Source: SIG603 sp963589785 (GTDB taxonomy: Bacteria > Bacillota > Clostridia > Oscillospirales > Acutalibacteraceae). Taken from it: a stretch of 64,000 nt of DNA. The translations under genes and the position numbers were made by a program. The notes beneath the pieces were generated by a model. It was not told the origin of the DNA and did no database searches. It worked only from the letters and a program-made list of their open reading frames with translations. The stretch covers positions 1 through 64,000 of the forward strand of contig CAVAMJ010000013.1 in NCBI GenBank assembly GCA_963589785.1, written 5' to 3'. Positions 1 through 6,707 of this stretch are shown piece by piece (the stretch's first letter is position 1; each line of letters opens with the position of its first letter).

Positions 1-109
1 CCTTCAAAGCGTCCAGCACGCAACGCTCACATTCATCCTGTGTAACCTGATAGACACCGTAGCCAAGCTGCGGCATTTTTACGCCATTGCTTAAAGTAAC
101 ATATTCCAT
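1..109 (-). CDS. Aldo/keto reductase, N-terminal fragment cut by the window edge
   Basis: Only the first 36 or so codons lie in the window; the rest continues beyond base 1. The start reads MEYVTLSNGVKMPQLGYGVY, the classic N-terminus of NADPH-dependent aldo/keto reductases (first beta hairpin, then the start of the TIM barrel with the nucleotide-proximal GYGVYQV segment). The ATG at 107-109 is preceded by an AAAGGATG ribosome binding site (minus strand, about 119-126). Family members reduce aldehydes and ketones in the cytoplasm; the substrate cannot be told. A MerR-type promoter lies upstream and a MerR gene is divergent, so induction by electrophiles or toxic aldehydes is a plausible inference. 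Confidence 0.85.
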   Translation of the reverse strand, partial: MEYVTLSNGVKMPQLGYGVYQVTQDECERCVLDALK

Positions 110-128
110 AACAATTTCATCCTTTCGA

Positions 129-224
129 CTAATAATAATTAATATAGGAAAGCCATTCAGTTACATCGGAATCAGGCCCGCCACCGCTGAACTGATAACC
201 ATCCTGCCAGTTAAATAATTGCAT
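129..224 (-). CDS. Possible 31-residue leader ORF or gene remnant upstream of the aldo/keto reductase
   Basis: An ATG at 222-224 opens a 31-codon frame ending in TAG at 129-131, wholly inside the leader between the MerR-type promoter and the aldo/keto reductase start. The product starts MQLFNWQDGYQFSGGGPDSD and ends in YINYY. The composition looks like real protein, such as the C-terminal tail of a larger domain, rather than random frame. No good ribosome binding site precedes the ATG. It may be a small peptide gene, the 3' remnant of a deleted gene, or chance. I do not recognise the family. Confidence 0.3.
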   Translation of the reverse strand: MQLFNWQDGYQFSGGGPDSDVTEWLSYINYY

Positions 225-253
225 ATTGACATCAAGATGTCTTATACATTATC

Positions 254-284
254 ATTATAATAGTCGGTAGTTACTACCGGTCAA
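254..284 (-). promoter_or_regulatory. MerR-type promoter/operator with 19-bp spacer and palindrome
   Basis: On the minus strand a -35 box TTGACC (279-284) and a perfect -10 box TATAAT (254-259) are separated by 19 bases instead of 17. A perfect 7-1-7 inverted repeat, CGGTAGT-T-ACTACCG in plus orientation, spans 265-279 and fills the spacer, touching the -35 box. An over-long spacer carrying a dyad is the hallmark of promoters activated by MerR-family proteins through DNA distortion. It points toward the aldo/keto reductase and lies 27 bases from the divergent MerR gene, its likely regulator. Confidence 0.75.
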
Positions 285-310
285 GATTTTTTTTAGAAAG
301 CAGGAATTTA

Positions 311-721
311 ATGTATTCGATGAAAAAAGCTTGCCAGCTTACAAATATGACATATGAAAATCTGAAATTTTATTGTAATGAAGGTCTTGTGCCGAATGTA
401 AAACGAGATCAACGCAATTATCGAGTCTTTGATGAACATGATATAAAGTGGATTCAGAGCCTTAATTGTCTGAAAAGATGTGGAATGACTATTGCCGAAA
501 TGAAGGAGTATCTTTCACTTTGTTTACAGGGAGAGAAATCAATTCCACGGCGGAAAGAAATTTTGGAGATAAAACGGAAATCCTTGATTGAGTCCATGAA
601 AGAGCTTCAAGATTCTATTGATTTTATTGATTGGAAACAGCAGTTCTATGCAGATGTGCTATCCGGAAAAACAGCTTATTACAGCAATTTGATTCCAGAA
701 GAGTACCCAACTGAAGATTGA
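311..721 (+). CDS. MerR-family transcriptional regulator
   Basis: A 136-residue protein with an N-terminal winged helix (residues 1-70; ACQLTNMTYENLKFYCNEGL then the YRVFDEHDIKWI wing region), a CLKRCGMTIAEMKEYL segment and a coiled-coil dimerisation helix (about 80-115). The length is normal for the family and no metal-binding cysteine cluster is seen at the C-terminus. Start ATG 311 follows an AGGA site at 302-305. The palindromic 19-bp-spacer promoter next door (254-284, opposite strand) is its probable target. The gene is intact although the MATE gene immediately downstream is degraded. Confidence 0.85.
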   Translation: MYSMKKACQLTNMTYENLKFYCNEGLVPNVKRDQRNYRVFDEHDIKWIQSLNCLKRCGMTIAEMKEYLSLCLQGEKSIPRRKEILEIKRKSLIESMKELQDSIDFIDWKQQFYADVLSGKTAYYSNLIPEEYPTED

Positions 722-722
722 A

Positions 723-1311
723 ATGCCGTGCTTTATGTTTTTGACAGCATTTACCAATTTATTCGGACTTGGAGGTTCAAGTCTTATTTCTCGTTGTCTT
801 GGTTCCGGTGATAAAGAAAAAGCCAGAAATACTGCAGCGTTCTGTATTTGGACAGGCATAGCAGTTGCATTTCTTTATGGTATTATCATTTTGTTATTAG
901 AGCCGTTTTTGTTCCCAATTCTTGGTGCAAAAGCAGAAACCTGGGTTTATCTAAAAGAATATGTTTTCTGAATAATTGGGGTGGGGGCTGCTCCTATTGC
1001 AGGAAGTTTTATTTCGGATGCTGATACAGTTGGTTATGGGCAGTAATTTTAAAAATCATCTGTCTTGCTGCCCGACAACAGCAATTAACTTTATGGCTAT
1101 TACAGTTTTTCAGGCAATTGGTAAAAAAATACAGCCTTTATTTTTATCATTACTGCGCAAGGGCAGTTTAGATGTTGTGTTTATGTTGTTGCTTAACAAA
1201 GCAATAGGAATATCAGGTATCGCATGGGCAACACCGATTGCTGATTGGATTGCATTTGTTATTTCTACATCCCTCATTATTCCATATTTGAAGAAATTAG
1301 AAGAGAATTAA
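723..1311 (+). pseudogene. MATE-family efflux transporter, degraded remnant
   Basis: The first part (723-968) encodes MATE sequence from near the end of the usual helix 1 onward (FLTAFTNLFGLGGSSLISRC, then GSGDKEKARNTAAFCIW). A TGA at 969-971 interrupts the frame and a TAA follows at 1044-1046. After about 1080 a different frame gives the MATE C-terminal half motif FQAIGKKIQPLFLSLLR and the last helices, ending at 1311. The N-terminal 50-60 residues and a large central block (about 200 residues) are missing compared with the usual 440-460. It begins one base after the MerR stop, as if a deletion removed the intergenic DNA and the gene start. Intact members expel cationic drugs using Na+ or H+ gradients. 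Confidence 0.85.
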
Positions 1312-1331
1312 AAACAATTTAATATTAAAAG

Positions 1332-1380
1332 AAAATAAGGTATGCAAATGTTGTTTTAGAACATTGCATACCTTATTTTT
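1332..1380. terminator. Bidirectional hairpin terminator between the MATE remnant and the LysR gene
   Basis: Arms AAAATAAGGTATGCAAATGTT (about 1333-1353) and AACATTGCATACCTTATTTT (1361-1380) pair almost perfectly around a short loop and are flanked by A-runs on one side and T-runs on the other, so the hairpin can end transcripts from both converging genes. Confidence 0.8.
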
Positions 1381-1400
1381 GTTTATTAAGAAGTATTGGT

Positions 1401-2336
1401 TTATCCAATATTAAATGTATTTTTGAGTTCTTGGAGCGCAGAAATAATCTCTAAGATATTGTCTTTGTGGGCGTTATTTTCAGAATAACTATATAGATAA
1501 TCTCTCATATCTAAGCTGCCACTATCGGAGCATATTACGATATTTTCTCTTTCTGTAGATTCCAAAAAATCAACGACATTTGGAGAATTATATAAATACC
1601 CAATTTCTTTACCAACCATCTGTATGCCGGTTAGCATATTTCCGGTTCGGTAAATTCTTGCCGGATGCAGTCCCGTACGAGTGATCAGCTGCTGATAATT
1701 GTGATTCAGTCCTTGGGCACTTGATGGCATAATGACAGGAATGTTGTCAAGAACAGATGAGTCGAGAATATATGGATTATTCTTGCTATTATTGCGCAAT
1801 GTCTCTTCGGAGAGTTTAAGAAATTTATTTGGAACTAATATAGCGATAGATTCATTCCATAGCTTTCCATATATGTAATCGCTGTTATCAATCACGGTAA
1901 ATCCAAGAAAAAGATCGATCTGACCATGTTTCATTTTCTTCATCAAATCTACTTCTCCACCCTCAAGTATAGAAATATTCAAATGAGGACACTTCTCGCT
2001 CAAAAACTTAATCAGGGACGGACAGATTATATTACTATGCAAATGTCCGATTCCTATACTGACGGTCTCAATCATTTTTTCCCTTAACCTGAGTTCTTCT
2101 TTCAAATTTTCTTCTTCGGAGAGAATCAGCCGCATTTTATCAATATACAATTGACCGTTTGGAGTAAGCTGGATAGGGGTATGATTTCTGTCAAAAATAT
2201 GAAAGCCAAGATCCGCCTCCAATCGGTTGAGATAACCGGTAAGGGAAGGCTGACTGATATAAAGTCTTCGTGCAGCTTTTGTAATGTTTTTTTCTTCTGA
2301 AAGAACAATAAGATAGTTAAGTTTTTCCAGTGTCAT
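1401..2336 (-). CDS. LysR-family transcriptional regulator
   Basis: A 311-residue protein of normal family length. Residues 1-60 form the winged HTH (MTLEKLNYLIVLSEEKNITK, AARRLYISQPSLTGYLNRLE), followed by a linker helix and a periplasmic-binding-protein-like effector domain (about 90-305). It is transcribed divergently from the enolase-superfamily dehydratase at 2479, the usual arrangement in which a LysR protein activates its neighbour in response to the pathway substrate. All structural genes of that operon are broken, so this intact regulator may now have no useful target in the locus. The effector, probably a sugar acid, is inferred from the neighbours only. Confidence 0.88.
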   Translation of the reverse strand: MTLEKLNYLIVLSEEKNITKAARRLYISQPSLTGYLNRLEADLGFHIFDRNHTPIQLTPNGQLYIDKMRLILSEEENLKEELRLREKMIETVSIGIGHLHSNIICPSLIKFLSEKCPHLNISILEGGEVDLMKKMKHGQIDLFLGFTVIDNSDYIYGKLWNESIAILVPNKFLKLSEETLRNNSKNNPYILDSSVLDNIPVIMPSSAQGLNHNYQQLITRTGLHPARIYRTGNMLTGIQMVGKEIGYLYNSPNVVDFLESTERENIVICSDSGSLDMRDYLYSYSENNAHKDNILEIISALQELKNTFNIG

Positions 2337-2478
2337 AACCCGTCTCCTGCGTTATAGCTTTTATCCTATAATAACATTTTAAACAAAGTATTTCAAATCT
2401 TTTCACTAATCCATTAAACTTAAAACATAAAAACTCGCGAGTAATACTTTTATATTAGGTCTGGCAAGGAGAAGAGTA
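2337..2478. promoter_or_regulatory. Divergent control region between the LysR gene and the dehydratase
   Basis: This 142-bp AT-rich gap must hold both promoters. It contains a perfect 10-bp palindrome ACTCGCGAGT (2433-2442), the only GC-rich dyad in the gap and a candidate LysR or other operator. An AAGGAG ribosome binding site (2466-2471) precedes the ATG at 2479. No convincing -35/-10 pair could be fixed. Confidence 0.45.
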
Positions 2479-3654
2479 ATGAAAATTACTAAAGTCGAAG
2501 TAATCAGAGCCAACAGATCCGTATTTATAAAAATCCATACAGATGAAGGGATTGCGGGAATTGGTGAAAGCGGTGCATGGGGACTGTTAGAAGCCTCGGC
2601 AAAAGAGCTAGAATTGTTTGGCGAATATCTAGTGGGAAAGGATCCATTGATGATTGAATATCATTGGCAGTACTTATTCCGATTCAGTCACTTCAGAGGA
2701 GCTGCGGTTATGGGTGCATTGTCAGCAATGGATGAAGCTCTTTATGATATTGCAGGAAAATTCTACGGAATACCTGTATATCAGCTGTTGGGCGGCAAAT
2801 GCAGAAACAAAGTCAGAGTGTATAACCATACAGCCGGCAGAACAGAAGAGGAACTCGTTGAAAATGCAATAAAGGGAAAAGAGCAAGGCTTTACCGCACT
2901 GGGACATTTAAATCCTTATCTGGATGAGCCGAGAAATCAGCCATTTGCAGATAACAATACATCTCTTTTGTACAAAGCAGAGAGACGAATCGCCAAGGTA
3001 AGGGAAGCAGTAGGCGAGGACATAGATCTTTGCCTTGAGTTACACCGAAGACTTGAGCCGGGACTTGCAGTGCAGTTAAGTTCCAAATTAGAAAAATATA
3101 ATCCGATGTTTTTAGAAGATCCGATAAGACCGGATAATTTTGACGAGATGGCAAGAGTTGCAGAAAAGTCTAAAATCCCGATCGCAACAGGGGAAAGAAT
3201 CAACAGTTACTATGAGTTTGAAATGCTTCTGGAAAGAGGCGCTTGCAGTTATGTAAGAGCAAGCATTGGAGTATGTGGCGGATTTACAGGAATCAAAAAG
3301 ATTGCTGCAATCGCAGAAGCACATCACGTCAGTCTCGTACCGCACAATCCATTAAGTCCTGTAACTACGAACGCTGTGCTTCAGGCAGCAGCTGCAATTG
3401 ATAACATTGCTATATGCGAATATCCGAATCTCCATGCAGCTTCTACCGCAGATAATTTGACCGGAAGCGGCTTTAAACTCAGACAGTCAGACATGGTAGA
3501 TGAAATAGCTGAGTTCAAAGACGGATATCTGATAGTTCCGGATTAACCAGGTATCGGAATCAATTTGATTGAAGACTTAGAAGAAAAATTCCCATTTAGA
3601 CCTCATGTTGTATGCACAAGATTAAATATTGATGGATCTATATGTGATCAATAA
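2479..3654 (+). pseudogene. Enolase-superfamily sugar-acid dehydratase (DgoD/ManD-like), interrupted by an in-frame TAA
   Basis: The open part (2479-3546, 355 residues) has the mandelate racemase/enolase fold: N-terminal capping domain (1-115), then barrel residues expected for Mg2+ binding and catalysis (E187 in LELHRRLEP, E213 in EDP, E239 in TGER, H287 in PHNPLSP). The motif YVRAS...GG replaces the Asp-containing version, resembling ManD-type dehydratases. After TAA 3544-3546 the same frame continues for 35 codons as PGIGINLIEDLEEKFPFRPH... to a second TAA at 3652-3654. That is the normal C-terminal tail following the family's PD-x-PG(I/L)G motif, giving 391 residues, a typical length. So a single base change has cut off the tail. 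Intact relatives dehydrate aldonic acids to 2-keto-3-deoxy acids. Confidence 0.85.
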
Positions 3655-3674
3655 GGTGTGGAGGAACTGTAAAA

Positions 3675-4958
3675 ATGATTGTTTGTTTGATTATATTTTT
3701 ACTGACAGTTATAGGATACTGTTCAGGAATATGGAGTCTCGCTACGGTTTCAATTATATCAATGGTAGCACTTACCGTCACCGGTTGTATAAGCCCGTCA
3801 GAAGCACTTACTTATTTTGGAAATAATAACGTGGTAATGATAACTGGTATGTGTGTCGTAGCAGCTGGTTTTAACAAAACGAAATACTGCAGACTGATGG
3901 CAGAAAAAATATCTTCGCTGGCAAAAGGAAACCTCGTTAAAGTAATGTTTGGATATGTGATAATCGGAGTTCTTCTGTCACAGTTCATTCAAAGCCCACT
4001 TGTTGTATTTGGCATTGTAGCACCTATGTTGGCTGCTTCCGCTAAAGCTATGGGAATCAATAACTCAAAAGTAATGTTTGCACTTGGTGTTTCCACAATC
4101 ATTATATGCTGCACACTTCCACTTGGTGCAGGTGCAACAGTTGCCGCAGAATTGAATGGTTATCTTGAGAGCTATGGTTATACAGAACATATGGTAGGAC
4201 TGCTTGATCCTGCAATAGGAAGAATTCCTCTTTTGATCATTGTAGTTATTTTCTGTGCTGTTGTCCTTCCTAAGATTTCTCCTGATAAGCCTGTTGTAGA
4301 AACAAAAACTATAAGAGAAGAAAACAGAGAGCAGAAGGTAGAATTAGCACAATTTGGACAGATTGCCGGTCTGATTATCTTTGTGGCAGATGCTCTTGCG
4401 CTAATGTTTGCAAAACAAATTCATATGGAAAACTGGCAAATCACTGTCATTGGTGCTCTTTTGATGATTGTGTTTGGTGTATTAAAGCCTGTTGAAGCAA
4501 CAAGATCAATACCCTGGAGCATGTTGTTGCTCATCGTTGGATCTCTTGCAATTTCCGGTGCACTTTCTTCTACCGGTGCCGGAGAACTCATTGGAAATCA
4601 AATGGCGAAAATCGTTGCTGCATTTAATGGCAATTCATATTTGGTAGGAGCAATATTCTTTATTGTGCCATTCCTCCTTACACAGGTTATGTCTAACCGA
4701 GGCGCAATGCTTATATTCCATCCGATAGCAATTGCTACTTGCGCTTCCATTGGTGGAAATCCTGTTGGACTTATGATTATTATATAGGCAGCATGTCTTA
4801 GTGCTTTTATGACTCCGATGGCAACCGGTGCAGTACCATTTATTATGGACTACGGCGGATATGATCAGGTTTCAATGATTAAACAGTCATGGCTTTTATC
4901 ACTTATCTGCTTTGTAGTTTCTGTTGGTTGGATAATGACAATTTTCCCAATTTTATAA
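3675..4958 (+). pseudogene. SLC13/DASS-type anion permease, interrupted by an in-frame TAG
   Basis: The open part (3675-4787, 370 residues) is a hydrophobic multi-helix protein of the SLC13/ArsB-NhaD permease type: GYCSGIWSLATVSIISMVAL helix, FGNNNVVMITGM re-entrant segment and an acidic loop near residues 205-225. TAG at 4785-4787 stops it, but the same frame continues for 56 codons (AACLSAFMTPMATGAVPFIM onward, one more helix) to TAA 4956-4958. The reading ...GLMIII-stop-AACLSAFMTPMATG is where relatives usually carry a Gln, so CAG to TAG is the simplest lesion. The stop removes the second-repeat substrate-binding motif. A TGGAGG site (3659-3664) precedes ATG 3675. It probably imported the acid substrate of the flanking dehydratases (inference). 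Confidence 0.83.
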
Positions 4959-4976
4959 AATAGTGAGGTATTTGTA

Positions 4977-6052
4977 ATGAAGATTACTGATGTACATGTA
5001 GAGCGTTATCGCTGGCCAAAAGAAAAACCAATTGCAAACGGCAAGCATGTTTATACCCACAACGAGTTGAATCTTCTTGTAATCGATACCGATGAAGGTA
5101 TTACAGGATACGGATGCAGCTGGGCAATAAATTTTGCAGATAGCATGGGAAAGCAATCATAGGTGAAGACCCTCTCAATAATGAAAAGCTGTGGAAAAAA
5201 ATATATGTCCCTAAATTTATAGGCAGAAAAGGAGACAGTGCAAAAACTGTCTCCGCCATTGACATAGCTCTTTGGGACATTAAGGCAAAGGCTGCCAATA
5301 TGCCGCTATACCGTTTGCTTGGCGGTGCAAAAGAAAAAATACCATTTTATATTGCCGGCGGCTATTATGCGGAGGATAAAGGCCTAAAAGAGCTACAAAA
5401 GGAAATGGAAGAATACTTAAGCTGGGGTGCAAAGGCTGTAAAAATGAAAGTCGGTGCTCTTAGTCCGAGAGAAGATGCCGAAAGAGCAAAAGCAGTCCGC
5501 AAGGTAATCGGACCGGATGTAAAGCTTATGTTAGATGCGAATTGCGCTTACAAATTCTTTGAAGCAATAGAATTTTCAAAGATGGTTGAAGAGTACAATC
5601 CATATTGGTTTGAAGAACCTGTAGACGCAGATGATTATGATGGATATCGAAAGGTAGCCGCAAAGTCTATGATTCCTATTACCAGTGGAGAAAATGAAAT
5701 AACTCGTTTTGGATTTAGAAATCTTATAGCTACTCAAGCAATCAGCATTTTGAATCCTGACGCGGCTTGTCTTGGAGGCGTAACCGAGTATATGAAGATT
5801 GCCGGCATGGCAGATGCTAACGGACTCGTTATGAGTCCACATGGTCAGCAGCAACTACATGTACATCTTGATTGTGCGGTGCCAAATGCTACAATCGCAG
5901 AATTTTATCCGCCACAATATGACGCAAAGGTATACGAAGCTTTTAAAAATCCGGTTATAACGAATAGTGACGGAACAGTGAGCCCAAGCCAAGAACCGGG
6001 ATTGGGACTCGATATAAACAGGGATGTTCTTGCACCTTATAGAGTTGGTTGA
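4977..6052 (+). pseudogene. Second enolase-superfamily dehydratase (mandelate racemase type), frameshifted
   Basis: Codons 1-58 run from ATG 4977 and stop at 5160-5162. The family sequence continues in the next frame from about 5150 (KAIIGEDPLNNEKLWKKIYV) through to TGA at 6050-6052. Adding one A to the AAA run at 5150-5152 restores one frame of about 358 residues, so a one-base homopolymer deletion is the likely lesion. The barrel keeps a KMK motif, LDANCAY, WFEEPV, SGENE, NPDAACLGG and SPHGQQQ, covering the Lys acid/base, the three metal ligands and the His. This is the K-x-K subgroup (mandelate racemase, galactarate and rhamnonate dehydratase relatives) and not a copy of the first dehydratase. 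Translation could restart at ATG 5300 but would lack the capping domain. Confidence 0.85.
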
Positions 6053-6068
6053 TTTAAACAGATATATT

Positions 6069-6460
6069 ATGAAAAGAGAAGAGTTTATAAAAGAAAAATA
6101 TAATATATCAAGAGAGGAACTTCTTAAAATCGCCGCCGATATAAGGCAAAAGACAGAAAGACCATTTCCGCCGGAACTTGAAGCTAAATTTCATAGTTTA
6201 GATAACGAAGTTACATGTACAGAAGAGTATGTAAATACAGATTTTGGAAAAACACATGAGATATAATAGTTGGTGGTCTGGATAAACTAATGCCTGAAGG
6301 AGTGCAATATTATAATGTGCTGAAAGAGGCAGGAGTACAGGCTACATTCAAATGCTTTAAGAATAGCCATCACAGCTTTTTGGTTAACCTTAGAGATGAA
6401 TGGAAAGACGGAGAAAAGTACGTTGTTTCATTGATCAAAAATCACTTGAAATGTGATTAA
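6069..6460 (+). pseudogene. Alpha/beta-hydrolase (acetyl esterase type) with large internal deletion
   Basis: An N-terminal piece of 65 residues (6069-6266, starting MKREEFIKEKYNISREELLK) ends in TAA. From about 6263, in another frame, comes a typical esterase C-terminus, IVGGLDKLMPEGVQYYNVLK, with a conserved SHHSFL segment holding the catalytic-type His, ending at TAA 6458-6460. Together they make about 130 residues where acetyl esterase/lipase relatives have about 300. The oxyanion HGGG and nucleophile GxSxG blocks are gone, so it cannot be active. It lies directly downstream of the second dehydratase and was probably the last gene of that operon. Confidence 0.75.
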
Positions 6461-6461
6461 G

Positions 6462-6513
6462 AACAAAAAAGGAAACCTTTACTGTTACTATGGTAAAAGT
6501 TTCCTTTTTTGTT
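6462..6513 (+). terminator. Rho-independent terminator closing the decayed catabolic operon
   Basis: A perfect 15-base stem (AACAAAAAAGGAAAC 6462-6476 with GTTTCCTTTTTTGTT 6499-6513) with a 22-base loop sits directly after the esterase remnant; its 3' arm includes the T-run. Confidence 0.75.
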
Positions 6514-6618
6514 GTGATATTTAGAAAAGTGAATAGAAAAAGCATTTTTTCACTAAAGGTGAGAGATTTTTCTATCTATTCAAAATGCATGTGGGACGAT
6601 TTTGACCGTGTTCTTCGA

Positions 6619-6647
6619 TTGACAATTCTTATGCTTGTAATTATAAT
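6619..6647 (+). promoter_or_regulatory. Consensus sigma-A promoter for the Sel1-repeat gene
   Basis: TTGACA (6619-6624) and TATAAT (6642-6647) are both perfect consensus with an optimal 17-base spacer, 60 bases upstream of the ATG at 6708. No operator-like repeat is evident, so strong or constitutive expression is expected. Confidence 0.8.
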
Positions 6648-6707
6648 CGGAATTAGAACATCATTCCATTTTAGCTAAGGGGATTTTTACAAAAGCGGAG
6701 GTGCAGC

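Noticed and set aside
969..4787. Stop codon reassignment or programmed read-through
   Set aside because: The in-frame stops are TGA, TAA and TAG in turn, and core genes in the window end normally on all three, so recoding cannot explain them.
6490..6678. 62-codon open frame after the esterase remnant
   Set aside because: It starts inside the terminator hairpin, overlaps the consensus promoter at 6619-6647 and has no ribosome binding site.
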